Below are positions 28,601 to 43,600 of a stretch of DNA of 64,000 nucleotides, piece after piece. Source of the DNA: Loripinus fragilis. Taxonomy: Eukaryota > Mollusca > Bivalvia > Lucinida > Lucinidae. Numbering within the stretch: the first letter of the stretch is position 1; every line of letters starts with the position of its first letter. Where the stretch lies: positions 57,853,172 to 57,917,171 of the forward strand of contig OZ026517.1 in the NCBI GenBank assembly GCA_964019695.1. The letters are read 5' to 3'. A program made the translations under genes and the position numbers. Below the pieces are notes generated by a model. That model had not been told where the DNA came from. It ran no database searches and saw nothing but the letters and a program-made list of their open reading frames with translations.

Positions 28601-31600
28601 TCACTGCTCAATTATTATTTTCAATGACTTTTAAAAGAAAACAGTCTGTATGCAAGTTGGGTATTTTACAATCCATTGCACACCCTTTCGATTTTGATTT
28701 AAATGATTCTTTACGTCCCATCAACAATCTTCCTGGGTTGAACCAGTACTAAGCTATGATAAATGTGTCTTGCTCAAGGACCACAACGCAGTGACGCCGG
28801 TGAAGCTCAAACCCACGGCCCTTCGGTCTCGAGTCAAGCACTCTACCACTGAGCCACTGCGCTACCCATTGCACACCCTGACAAGCTTACTCTGTTAATG
28901 GGGTTTGTCCTCTTGCGCTGAACTTTCTGCTCAAACTCTGGTCTCACTGTTTCCTGAAATGACAAAATTGTTTATGCAGTATGTTTATTATACTCAGAAA
29001 AACAATTGAAGGATATTTAGATTCAGTCCCATCTCTAACATCCATTACAATAAAAAAAACTTTACTAATTATGCATGAATTTCATAGTTCAAGACATCTG
29101 CAATAAAAATGGATGCTTTATTTTAGTCACGCTTCAATGGTTTAAGTACAGTACAAATCCAAATGGTTCAACCCTCTATACTGAAAAGTCACAAACGTTC
29201 AAAAATGATTGAAACCCATTTTTATCATTTGTATTCCATAATGCCAGGCTCCAAAATCACCGATGGTTCTCCCTCTAAAAAATTGCACCAAATTTTGAAG
29301 CTGTAGTTAGTGTTTTAATGCAAATGTGTGGTCAAATTTGCCAGGGTATGCCATATCCGTGTATTTTTGTTGAAGAAGATGTCCCATTATTAGGGGAAAT
29401 GACTGATAAATTGGTGTTAACTTTTGTCTGTGGTCGGAATTAGAACGTAAGCAATGACCTGGTAAAGGTTTCAGCAAAAATTGAGAGTGCTAAATTTTTT
29501 GCTTGCGAACTTTGGGTAGAGAGGGTCGGTACATTTGGTGTAGTACTGTATCGTAACCAATGACCCGTGAATTTCAATTTGCATTTTGGTGAATTGCAAA
29601 GTGATAATTCTATCAATGACAAAAATATTTTTTTTGAAAATTATATTCCCAAATGATATAAAGGCAAAAGAATTTTAATATCCTTCAATTGTTTTTCTGA
29701 GTATATATACTCGTGCTAAAAAAAGGCCACCCTGAGCTTTGTAAAATGTATATTTAATTTGCATAGTAATTCAGCGGTCAATTTCGGGCAAACGCTACGT
29801 AGATGAAGTTCTTCACCCACGTCCTGCAAATTTATCAGACTGTTGGAAACAATTTTCTGTTCCAGCAAGAAAATGCCAGCATACCTGCAATTTGGCAAGG
29901 AACTGTTTGCAGGCTGGTCATGTCATACCCCCTTGACTGCCCTTCCCGGTCTCCAATCAGCCACCCTGGGATATTCTAGGCCGGCGGATAAATGATTGTA
30001 TCCCTTCCCAGCCGCCACATTTTCCGATTTTGAACACTAGCTGGTTGAATGTCAATGGATTCCACGAAGGGGTGGGGTACAACCCCCGGCTTCTTTTGAA
30101 CTTTATAATATATAAATTTATAATCCTAAGTTAATATGTTCGTGTCTGTATTTATTTTCAACAAAGCCGACAAATTAGGGAGTGGCTTCTTTTTATTTGC
30201 ATGAGTATATAGATTAATTCCTTTACAACATAATATTATGTCTTTTAACTTCAATGATCATCAGAAATTGAATTTTGTCCTCTTTGCTCAAAATATTTTA
30301 AGATGAGGATCTAACATGAATGCTCATGTTTTAATTGACTCTGAACTGGATAATGTTATTCTTCTTAGCGCCTAAACTCAAGAAAATTCACAAAGAAAAT
30401 TAAATAGAGGATCTTACATGAGTGCTCATGTTTTATTAATTTTATTAAACGAGTTGGGGAAAAGGGATAAAATGCGAGGCTTGCCGAGCATTTTATCTCT
30501 TTTTCGCAACGAGTTTAATAAATTCAATAATACAAGAGCACGAATGTTAGATTCTATTTATCATATGACATTAAGCGTAAAAACGTTATAATTTTGTCAT
30601 TTACGCAACGTTGTTATGGACGTCATAACGTTTCCCGTAAATCTATAAACCACTAGTGGTTTACAGATTTTATTGCATGGCGTTATTTCACTCCCAGATG
30701 CGACGTCATATGATAAAAGAAATTGTTTTCTATCAAAATTCTGATTTTTTTATATATCAATTGAGTCAGTGCATGAGATTTCCAACAATTTGACATTTTG
30801 ACAAGTGTAGACTCAGATGAGCCTCTGCAGCCTCCTTTTAAGCTTAGACACTCCAAATGGTGTTCAGTCAGTAGCTTAACAATCATAGAATACTCAAGCA
30901 ACTAGCAAAGGCTCTGATCAGACTGCGCGTATGCGCAGGCTGATTTGAGGCTTTGCTGGTCGCACATACCAAATTGTTGGAAATCTCATGCACTGGCTCA
31001 ATTAGCATTTTATAACACGAACCTCTTCCTGCTCAAAGTCAGCAACGTCCCAGTCATATTCTATCTCAGCTTGTTTCCTTTTCCAAATCTCATGGAAAAA
31101 TGATGCTTAAACAAAAGATAAATAACAGGATTATTTTGTGAAACACTAAACCAGCAATTTATATATTTTTCACATTGATTTTCGTGGATAAGTTTTTTTT
31201 TCTCATTAATTTTAGAAAAATGTGTTCAGATAAAAGTTGCAGAATGTTTGTTTGTTTGATTTGATTCTTTACGTCCCATCAACAATCTTTCAGTTATATA
31301 GGGACGGGTCTTCCTGGGTTGAACCAGTACTAAGCTAGGATAAATGTGTCTTGCTCAAGGACCACAACGCAGTGACACCGGTGAGGCTCGAACCCACGGC
31401 CTTTCGGTCTTGAGTCAAGCACTCTACCACTGAGCCACTGCGCTCCCTAGTTGCAGAATGTGACTAAGTCACTTAGCACCAACTTCTGCATAAGGTCCCA
31501 ATCATGTGGCACAAGCAGATTTCTGTTTACATTAACGAAGATTTTGCACAAAATAATAATATAGCAAAATGGAATTGAATTACTTTTTAAATGAATGCCA

Positions 31601-34600
31601 GGGGATGAGGCTGAATAAAACTTTTTTCCATCTATATATACACAAAGAATACAAAACAATGCAGAAGTGATCACTGATGTTACATAATTTTCCATTGGCT
31701 AGAAACCTAACACATGCAGGTACTTATCTCTTTGTGTACTATTGTCATCTTTTAGTAAATTTGCAAACAGTTTGGACCCAGATCAGGCCCAACCAAATGT
31801 CGGGCCTGATCTGGGTCCAAACTGTTTTGATACTGATGGTATGGTATACCTGAATTAATTTTTCGAAAAAGTTGATTTTGAAAAAATCCAGCAGACGACA
31901 AAAAAGCATGGAAAATTACCAAGCATGCAAAGTTAAGATGTAAAAACAATGACACCCCAAAATGGGTAATTTGGCAAACAGTGAAGCCCTAGATGAAATG
32001 CCGCAAATTGCGGCATTTCATCAGGGTCTGCACTTTTTGCTAAGACAAAATCAATCTTCAGAGAAATACAATATTTATTTTTTTCAATTTATAATCCGTG
32101 ACCCTCAATATATACAATGGACTATCCTTACTTAACTGTACCAAACTTAATGGGAAATTCCATTGGTCCAAAAAGGGTTAAACAGTACTCACCCCAAAGG
32201 GCCATGAAACAAGCAAAAGCGACAGTGGCTGGGTTATCAAAAAGGTAAGTGGCCCTCGAGTAGTTGCAACTTTCCTCTAAAGTCCAGTAGGTACATCTCT
32301 TATCACACAGGGGACACATCGTCAAGTTACCTCCCCTGTTTATATCACAGATCTCATTCCTAAAATAAATAAAATATCAAACGCAGATGACATGATCAAG
32401 TTACATATACTGTTCATTTAGTTTACTTAAACACAAAAGTTTCGCAGCAACATAAAATCTCTGATCAGGGTCTACTCTGTTTGCTTATAGAAATATGACT
32501 AGATATGATCCTACACTAGTAAACTTGACAAGTAATTTCTTTTTTCTATGTACAAATGTGAAAGTTTATTTATATAACTATTCATAGAGGGTGGAACTTA
32601 GCATGAATATTCATGAAGGAAAGGGTTAACTAGCAATAAACCAATAAGGCATTATCAAAGTAGTTAACTCCCATTCAAACATTCACAAACTACATTTCAA
32701 AATTAACATTTTCAAAAATTGCTTTCAAGAATATCATTGGAGTGTCAAACAGTTTGTATTCAGATCAGGCCTGATGTTTTGTTGGGCCCGATCTGGTTCA
32801 AAACTCTTTGCAAAATATATCAGCAGACGATACACAAGGTGGTACTGTGAATTCGGAAATTTTCGCGAGGGTTTTATTTTCGCGTAACTTCGCATATGCG
32901 AAGTTTTGAAAAAATAAAATCCTCGCAAAATGGCGAAATCTCTGTCGTTTACTGATATATGTAAATCATGCCTTAGTTGGTAATTTTTAACGTCGCAAAT
33001 ATGTCTTTTAACCCCATTTACGAAAATAAAATTCTCGCGAAAATTTCCCATTTTACAGTATTAAGAGTTAAACAAACATTCCAGATACGAGTTCAGCAAT
33101 GCGAGCGCTTACAAGGGCTCGTTGTACTGATGTCAGGCTTTACACATTACGAATAAAGATAGGTACCAGAACAACGAGCTCCACTGAGCTCTCGCATTGT
33201 TGAACTGGCCTCAGGTAAAAAATCTCTCTTTTAATATCTAGCAGTGAAGTCACAGAGCAGCCAAAATTGGCAAGTGAGCTGTAAGATTGAGCCGATTTGG
33301 ATCATGTTCAAAATTCAAACTCAAAATGTTCCCATATTTTTTTTTTATCAACCAGTTAGGCATGAATAATGGTGGGCAACCAGTGTGTGTGCTAAATATG
33401 GGCCTTGTTGCAACAAAACCTGTCTTCGAGGTTTCCGACAAAGTGAGATTCAAACCAGCCTGCTCAGCTACAGAGACTAGCTCGAATATTGAATTTTCGC
33501 CCGTAGCAAGTCTAGAGATGATACTTTCCATCAAGCGAATAACAAAGGCGCTGATCAGACTGCGCATATGCGCAGGCTGGTCTGCGCTTTTGTTGTTCGC
33601 AAACCCCGAGGACAGGTTTTATCACATCCAGGCCCATATGGTCTAAACCCTATTTTGTTTGTTTTGATGTTTTACAACCTAGTCAACAATTTTTCAGTCA
33701 TGTCCGATCCTGGGTTGAGCCAGTACTAAGCAGGGGATAGTGTCTTGTTCAAGGACACAACACAGTGACTCGGCTGGCAGTGAATCTTAAACTAGCAACC
33801 CTGTTGACCCCCAGTTTAGCACTCTACCAACATATCAACTACACTCCACCTGAGATAGGGCTCATACAGGGAAGTTTGAGTAAAATTCAAGGACTTTTCA
33901 AGGGCTACTCAAGATTTTTCTACAGTTTTCAAGGACTAAAAGTTTAGGAAAAATACTGATCGAAGTGTTAAAATTCTTCTTCAATAATACTAGACTGAGA
34001 TCATGGAGAAATAAGTACTAGAAAATGAGTATGAAATTGCTGTGCTTTTATTTGGTGCAGCATTTGCTGCACCAAATAAAGGCACAACAATTTTATACTG
34101 ATTTAGATCTCTTTCAACAGTGTTCAGTTCTACAGAAAATAGAAGAATTCAAGGACTTTTAGTGATTTTCCATTACTTTTCAAGGCAGATATAATTTTTG
34201 ATGACTATTCAAGAAAGCCCTCTAAATTCAAGTACTTTTCAAGCCTATGCAAACCCTGTGAGACCTTACTGGACCGTCAATAGAACTGAAAATCATCGCT
34301 GCCATCAGAACATAAATAATTACCCAAGCTCATCATCAAAGATGGTGGCACAGCCGTAGATAAAGACGAGCAGTCCCACAATTGAGGCAGGTATCAACAT
34401 CATGGTGTAGTAGCCCAGCCAGGTGAAATATATACCAATCTTCTCTCCAAAATAGTTTCTGAAATGTATGGTTTTGTTTGTTTGATTTGATTCTTTACGT
34501 CCCATCAACAATCTTTCATGTAAACAGGGACGGGTCTTCCTGGGTTGAACCAGTACTAAGCCAGGATAAATGTGGACCACAACGCAGTGACGCCGGTGAG

Positions 34601-37600
34601 GCTCGAACCTGCGGCCCTTCGGTCTAGAGTCAAGCACTCTACCACTGAGCCACTGCACTCCCTGAAATGTATGGTAAATACAGTTGAATCTCAATAACTC
34701 TTTGCATGCTGGTTAGTTTTTCATGCTTTTGTTGTCTGCTGACTTTTTCAAAATTACAGTAACTTTTTGAAAAATTCTTTAAGGAACACTATCAGAGTGT
34801 AAAAAAGTTTGGATCCAGATCAGGAACGACATTCTGATCTTGGTCTAAACTGTTTGCAAAGGTTACCAGAAAAGGAAAAAAAAAACGCCTCTAGCATGGA
34901 AAGAGTTTATGCAAAGTCCGTGGGGCCAATTCTATTCCTTTGAATTATCAGTAATTCAAATTGAAGAGATTTAGTCATTGAAAAATATATGGGCCACGAC
35001 TAGACAAAATCTGCCTTTGTGGTTTCCAACAGAGTGAGATTCAATCTAGCCAGTTCAGCTACAGAGACTAGCTAGAAAATACAAATTTCACTCCGAGACG
35101 GTCAGTTTACCTAACCACATTTTTCCTAGGAAAGCTGGACTAAGCAGTTAACCAGTACTTCGTGCACATACTTTTGCTTGTAATTGATAACAACCCTTCT
35201 TGAATCAGCGGAAGGAGTCTAAATGACTGTAGAAATTATTTCACAATCAATCTCCATGAAAGTATGGGACGGGGCTGGGATCAAACTTGCAAACCCTGGA
35301 TCAGCAGTCAGACTCGCTACCGACTCCAGTACAGGGCCAGGTCCACCCAAAAGATATGTTTTGATAAGAAATCATTCAAGTATGTAGTTCATAAATATGT
35401 GTGGCGGACAAGAAAGTGTTATGGACAGACAGATGTACGGACGAGATGGATAGACTGACAGACGGACTGACAGACAAAGGCCATTCCTATAATCTCCTCT
35501 CAGCTACGTGGCAGGGGATTCATTAAATTTTTGATACATTTGTTGACAGACTAAGGCCATTCCTATAATCCCCTCTCCACTTCATGCTAGGGGATTAATT
35601 AAATGTTTTATACATTTGCTTGACAGATAATAATTTTTATGGTGCATTTATGAGATATTTGAATTATTAAAGCTTGCATAACCATAATCACAGCATCGGA
35701 GCATACTGAGGGAAGTGGTTTGATCCCAGCTTAACAGTCAATTATCTTTCTAATATTTTCTTATCCCTTGTAAAACCCCAGCGTCTTTATTCAGTGTGCA
35801 AGAATAGCCTGTAAACAATACCCAATTTGATCTAAATAGCGAAAAATTGTGAATACTTCAGTTTAAACATTTGTTTTGGGTGCTCAAATTTGAGATGGTT
35901 CCTTTGAGTACCCAGAACATGTGTTTTATTTGAGAAATAAGAAAATCAAGTCTTGATTATGCACTCAAACTGTACCTGATTTGATCTAAGGGCTGGAACT
36001 TGAACCATGTTCTTGGTCTACCCCAGGTCTCATATAGTAACTAAAATAACAAGAAAAACATTCATTGTACAGGTAATTCGGCAAAAACTAATGGGCCTGG
36101 TTGTGAAAAAATCTCATTTTTGCTTTTCATCAAAGGAGAAGACCAGCCTGCACATGCATGCAGTCTGATCAGCACCTGCTTCTGGAATGTATTGTACCTC
36201 GTAGGTTTAGATAAATAAAATTTTTGAGCGTAAAATTGTAAATATTTTCTAATCCGTCGGTTTGAACATGTTTTTGGTGCTCAAAAGAACCGTCTCATTG
36301 AGACGGTTCTTTTGAGGGCCCACAACATATGTTTTGGCTGAGAAATAAGAAAATTAATTTTTGGTACGCACTCTTAACTAAAGGCCTGTACCTGAACTCT
36401 AAATACCTGATGAAGCTTTCAGAGAGATGGCCCGGTCATATTTGGCTTGTTGGCAGGATGAAATTTGCTTCACTTGAGGCAAATTCAGGTGGGGGTCAGG
36501 GCCTTTTTGTCTACCCCATTCTTCTTTTTCTTTCTCCCTCTCTCTGGGAGGAGCCCTGATATAACTGAAATATTGTTGACTGGAATTTTAAGCCTTAACT
36601 CAATCAATCAATACCTAAACTCTTTTCGTACTGGGAAATTGTGTATGCTTTTTTGTAGTATGCTGATTTTTTCAAAATCAACTTTTTTGAAAAATTCTTT
36701 CAGGAATACCATCAGCATGTCAAACAGTTTGGATCCAGATCAGGCCCGACTTTGTCGAGCAAAGGTTATCAGTAGACAACACTAGTAGGTGAAGAGTTAA
36801 GTTGCTACATGAATCCATGATATAAGCCTGTCCTGATAGATACCCTGAAGACCTGGCCCCGAGGCTATAAACTTTTTTCATGCTCAATTCAATTGAGCAC
36901 AAAATTTCAAATGCTCATAAAAACTAAAATACAGACTTATAAAGAAGCATCTTGCTTTTAGTCTCTCAGATGTTGTATTTATCATGCTAATAAATGTAAA
37001 AATGCCAACAATTGTTGGCATTTTAACATTTATGTGCAGGATAAATTTTGTGTTCCGCTGAGTTGAGCAAGAAAAAGGTTTTATAGCCTCAGGGCCAGTT
37101 TTCTCATCATGAGGTCCATTAGAAAATGTCATTTCTCCCATTTGCCTCAGGTTATTCAAGTTAAAATCAAATTACATTGTACATCAGCACCCTAGATAAG
37201 CAGCGTATTTGCGTAAATACGCAATTAAAATCATCAAAAAAGCAATTAAAATGAGATGTGTGCATACCGAAAAGCAATTTTAACGAGCGGTATGCAATTA
37301 CATGCGATGTCATTGAGTACCATTTGGTCCATTTCGTTTCCATTCGGCTAATAAACAAATGCCAGTCGGGTATTGATTTTATTTTTACTAGCGAGCGCGC
37401 AATATACTCCAATTTTATGAAAATATCGGTGCCCAGTCCAGTATTTCGCGGAAAAACACTAAGATGAAAGTGAAACTTTACAAAGTATACACGCTCGAAT
37501 GTCAACAAGGGGATGAGATTTGCTACAGGTACAATACAATCCGCGAGTTTGATACTTTAGAAAAGCAGACGATGGGAGTGAATAAATATGCAAGCACATT

Positions 37601-40600
37601 CCCGATGGCTTCTTGCAATAAGGTAAGGTGTAATCATTGAAAAAAACATGGCGTAAAAAATATGAAAACACACAATTGTTTTTGCAAGTACGCAAATGAG
37701 GATAACCAGGTTGTGTAAATACCCAATTGACCCAAAAGCTTATCTAGGGCGCTGGTACATTTAGCCATATTGGTCAGCATGTGAGATTTTTTGTGCTTAC
37801 AGCATATGGGCAAAAGCCTCTGATAAATGCCCATGCTGACATATCTAGTGGGGTAAGAGGTCTAAATGTTGGTCTGAGTCTTCATCTACAGCCATACTTT
37901 TGTATACTAGCAGCAAAGGGTCTGTTGAGTCTCGCCTGCACTTTTGTTGCTCAAAAATGCAATAAATACAAAAAAGTAAAAATATGCAATATATATAATA
38001 AAACCTAAAAAAAAAATTCAAATACTTACATGTCTGTTGTTGAGTTTGCCTCGCGTCAGCAGTGAATGTTCACTAAAAAATTTCCCCTGAAATGAAAAAA
38101 TATTTATATTATGTTTTACATGGGCCACATAAATAGAGAATACTAGGTTTGTTTGTTTGATTTGATTCTTTACGTCCCAGTCATCAATCTTTCAGTCACA
38201 TCAGGACGGGTCTTCCTGGGTTGAACCAGTACTAAGCTAGGGTTAATGTGTCTTGCTCAATGACACAACTCAGTGACGCCAGTGAGGCTCGAACCCACGG
38301 CCCTTCGGTCTCGAGTCAATCACTCTACCACTGAGCCACTGCGCTCCCTTATAGAATACTAAGTGAGTGTTTTCTGATATCATGTTTACCAGGAAAGGCT
38401 TGTTGAATCTCCAGGCTTTTCTGAGAAATTCAACATGCATTCTCGAAGCCAAGCCAGGCAAACTGTCTAAGGCAGTGGTTCTGCTGTTGTATATTCATTA
38501 TTTGTTATTGCTCCCATTGTTTGTAGTGGTTTTGTGCTAAGGTCCTTGTTTTGTTTTGCAGTGCTTTGTATCCTTTCTAGTTTTGCAATCATCTCGCTGG
38601 AGAAGAGAGAGCCAGTTGCTTTACTTATGTTGTTTTCTGAATGTCATGTCACTGTTATCATTCTTTGAATCTTCCTCATGGTACCGTGGGTTGGTCTGTA
38701 GTATGTGATTGTGGCATTTCCTGGTCATACTCACTTATTTTTTACATTAATTTTGTTTTTGTTTTGTTTAATTTGATTCTTTACGTCCCATCAACAATCT
38801 TTCAGCTAAACAGGGACAGGTCTTCCTGGGTTGAATCAGTACTAAACTAGGATAAATGTGTCTTGCTCAAGGACCACAACACAGTGATTTTTACATCAAA
38901 AGACGCGAGCCTGCTATACTATTTATCAGTTTACCCATTGGTTCACTCTTCAAACTGGCGATTATGACCTAATTTATTGATTTTTGCGTTGATTTAACGT
39001 CATTAAAAATACAATGTTATATTGACTTCATAAAGACAACTACAGCCAGATAGACAATGTTTATCAGGTCAAGGTGCAACAATGCAGTTAAATAGAGAGG
39101 TAACTGATATAAAACGCCTCTTCCAATAGGTTTCGCAAAAAACAACACAGGGATTTTCCTACCTTTCTGAAGTTGGGGCCAGGGGTCTGATGAATTTGGG
39201 AAAAAAGCATTTGGATCGTCAAAATTGGGAAAATTTGATGCAGTCTGAAAGAACTGGACATCATTTTAAATGGACTAAAAAGAATATAAGAAAAAAGCAA
39301 TGTAAAGGATTTGTTGTTTTAACTGCCCTGCCATGTTTTCATTCACATTTTTATGCAAATATTCATGCATCTGTAACTTTGCTATTTTTGTTTGCATTTT
39401 TAGTGTAGGCCTCTGTGTCGAAATATGGGCTCCCGTGTGCATTTTTTGGTAAAAGTGATTCTTATAGATTTTCAACTAGAAATATATATGCAGTGTAAGG
39501 AAAAAGATGTTTACAATTTTTATTGCAGTATAAACGTCACAAAATGGGGTACCGTCGTTTCACTTGCATCAAACAGCTTATATGTAGTGGGGTTATTTAC
39601 ACACATAAAATAATCTTATTTTTTTATTTTTGTTGCATTGAAATGGTTGAAAAAGTCAAAAAAACACTAAAATGAAAATTTGATTCAATATGGACTTCAA
39701 TTTTACGTGAAATTGACGTAGATTTGACGTCAAAGTGCTGGAAAAAACACATTGTGTACAAAACAAAATAATTCTGGAAATTCGTGTGTGCCTCGCGACT
39801 AAAATCAGATCTTAGCATTACTGTATGTTCCTGGCTAAGCTTTTTAATACAAGTTAGCTCTCTGATGGTTGGGGCGTTTAGCTGCTACAGCTTGTTAGCT
39901 ACGTTACCCTACACTTTTTATACAAAATAAATGTAATCAAGGTTGTTAAGGTAATACTCGATTTATTTAAATTGGACAAACATTCATGTAATATAGAAGA
40001 ACAGTTCATTCCTTACATATATTCATGTTTATAAAAGTTATATGGGCCCATTGCAATGACCTTTATGTTACATTTTAGGCTACTCACCTTAACACTGAAA
40101 TTATGTTAAAAATTTTCTTTGATAAGCTTTCCAGTTAACTTTCAGGTTTTAAATACATCTTCCAAAAGATAAGTAAGGGACCATTTTATAGCTGCAAACA
40201 GTTTGTTTGTATCACAAATACTTTAAGAGTTATAAACTGTTAAATATGATTACCCTGGACAAAAAGTTCGTTCTTTAATTCAGCATGAAATTCAACTTAA
40301 AACCTTCACTCACCATATATGATCATTCTGTTGATAAGCGTCAGTGAAAAAGCCAAGCTTAACTTCTTTTCTGGTGTTAAATTAGTTTTGTTTTTGTTTG
40401 TACATCATCATGTAACGTATATTACAACTTTCAAGACTGCATACATTGCTTTATTCCGTATATTATACGTCATAGGATATTTTATTTCATCTCAAAATTG
40501 ACTGTGCTTGTTAAATAGATATCAAGATACCGGTCTGTCTGAAAAAAAGGATTTATCAGGATTTATTAAGTTCCTACTAATTATCTATGCACAATTACCA

Positions 40601-43600
40601 TTAAAAAATAGTATATATTTAAAATTTTAACATCTACTAAGAAAGGATTTGCCCATAATTATAGATTTTAGAATTCATAAACCAAGGAAATGATAGCACT
40701 CAAGTAACAGCGTTTTGAATGATATATTTCAATTTTCTATCAAATTTGTTAAAATATCATAATATTACTGTACACAATATATTATATTGCCATATGTTTA
40801 TCAAAAATGTTAACAAGTACATATATAATTTAGCCAAAAAAGCCAATATATTATGTTAAGTTTAGAGCTTTGTAATATTTTTCTGAAGAATTCTAAGTTT
40901 AATTGAACAACTTCTCTTCAGTTATCTAAAGTTTCTGTTATTAGTTATTGTTTAGAGTGACTGTCTCAAAATCAATTTGATTCCTGACTTTTAGCTGTGT
41001 ATGAATATGGTGATGCATTACAGAAGCTTTGAAATTAATTTTAGTTTATATACATTATAGCTTTCGTTGTGCAATCAACAAAACTGTCCATCTCATTAAG
41101 TAAGTACCTTGGATCACTTGCTCAACCGATAATATCTAAAGAACTGCTTTATTGATGAAAAACATTTCCCTGGAAATAGAGAAAGCTAGTTATAGTGGTG
41201 AGTTTTACTTTAAGGCCACATTAGATATGGTCATATATATATAGGTCAGCTGTAACAGTTACTAAAATACCAATTTAAATAAAATTGTATCCGACCAAAT
41301 TTTAACAGATGACATTCAAGTTATTGTAAAGTAGATTGAACTATGCTTTTTAGAATGCTGGTTAGAAATGTGAAATATTAAAAAAATGCAGTCAAGAGAT
41401 TAGATCTTAATTTAGTTTGAGCAATAAATGTTCATATACCTGATGTTAGATTCCACTAAACAGAACATTGGCAAAATATTACAGGAACCTCGCAAACATG
41501 ATAAATGTAATCATTAATAACTATGCTAACATGTATATGTGTACTTAAGATAAGAATGAGTTAACTTGCCATGATATAGATCCAAAAAGAGCATGCACAA
41601 TGCTAACTGTTCTGCATGAAGATGGCACTCTTATCAGTTGCGACATTGTCACCAATGATAGTCGCACATGCAAAGTTTAAAAATGTACATGAACTTATGC
41701 ATATCTAATTTGACATGTGTACTTTTATTCAAGTATCTCTTAAAGAAATCATTTTATTTAAATGTACAGGACAGCATTATACATCTCAGGGGTTGATTTA
41801 GCAGTGCATCATTGTCAATTGTGTAATATGTGTGTATGGTATAGTTTACGAAATGTTGGATGCTAAATTTCAGATATGTTCTTTGACAGTAGCGCAAGTA
41901 TAAATCACTTTGCTTTAAGATAAAAAAAATAATTTTAGACTCTTTTATTGTGATTCATAAATGAATATTTGGACTAGCAAATACATTGTTTAATCACTCA
42001 TGATTATGCAGAGGGGCTATTGTTCTAAAGATTGGTCTACTTTGTGTATACGAGCAGCTAAGGCTCTGGCAAGTCTACATACACATATGTACAGGCTCAC
42101 ATGAGCCTTCATTGCTCAACACTGTGACAAGTACAAAAATCAAATGGGCTTATTCCTTTGATCTGTTCTTTCGTTACTAGTAAATCTATTTTGTTTGATT
42201 TGAACTATGGTAAAGAATTATTAGGCTGCAATTTTATATCAACGATAATGTTCACATTTGACATGCTAAATATAAATTTGATATTATCTGCAGCAAAAAC
42301 GACTTTAAGACCAATGGGTCTATTTGATAGAATAATGCAAAACAGACACTTTATTGAAAGCAATAATTTATTGTGAGTCAGCTATTTCAGCAATGGCTAC
42401 AATATACATGTATTACTAACCTAAATGACTGGGGGCTTTTCTAAGTAATGAACATATCTCTTTCAAATGTATGATTAAAATGAACCACTAGAACAATGTT
42501 CTGTTTGAATGCTTCTCAATAGTCTAGAACAAGACAGAACAGATGATGAGACGTGACCTTAAAATTCTCTTATCATGCATTTTACCATTTTAAATGGTAT
42601 TCTTTTATCACCAAACTAGACATCGTTCTGATATAAAGCAGTTATAACCATATGGATAGGCTTGGCGTGTGTCATACCTTTGGGCAAAAATCGTTAAGTT
42701 TTTAAATCATTTCAGTTTAATTTTTCAAAAGACAAGGATAAAGGACTGTTTTAAATTCTCAATTCTCGATTTTGACATATGCTTGAATTGACCTACAATT
42801 ACAAATTCTGAAAAGTTTTTTTTCCTGAAAGGTATCAGCATAGTAGTTGTAATTAATAGCTGGCTTAAACAATATGTGATAAATCTTACTAAGCTAGTTC
42901 ATATTTAGCATTATTGTGTTATCTAAAATACGATACAATATATTACAATCTATTTTATTCAGCATCAAACACAAAACAATGTTCAAACCTACACAATAAG
43001 TTAAATGTTAATGTAGTGAAACAACAACAATAATTTTCCTGAGGAGCATAAAACATTTCTTCTGACATATTTGATGACTTATTATGCGTCTTTTATATAT
43101 CATTTCACATATAAAAGAGGCAAATATATCAGTGTCAGTGAGATAAAAGATATCATTAAATAAGTATTTAAGAAAACAAAATGCTGTTTACATATTTGAT
43201 AAAACACACAGACTTAAGAAATTTTGTTGTATGTGGATAAGGTTCGAACTTAATTATCTTATTCATCCATGCGTTGTTGGTAGTTTCCTTTAATGACAAC
43301 TAGTGGCATTTAAATGGCAATAAATAGCCCACTAGCAGTGTAAACTTAAATAGTGTTTCTTTGTAGTTTAAAAATGTATTTTAAAAAAGTAACGTATATC
43401 ACAGTAATAACAGATACTTCTACTTTGATAAATTATATTGCTAGCCATTTGCTCAGAATAAAAAGGTTGTTTTGGCATGTAAGAATAAGGCGTAATCAGA
43501 TAAGATTTCCAATTATTTTATTGTAACGTAGAAAATTTTGCTAGTGCGTGGCATTGCCCCAACCACTAAAAAGTTAACATACATTATTGTGTGACTTGTA

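Noticed and set aside
33250..33646. Overlapping open frames of 105 and 119 codons on both strands
   Set aside because: They coincide with a class E hairpin MITE; the same frames recur wherever this repeat occurs.
34473..34694. Open frame continuing from the SINE into anoctamin exon 5
   Set aside because: Chance read-through. The exon has a good acceptor at 34459, and using the SINE would shift the frame from exon 4.
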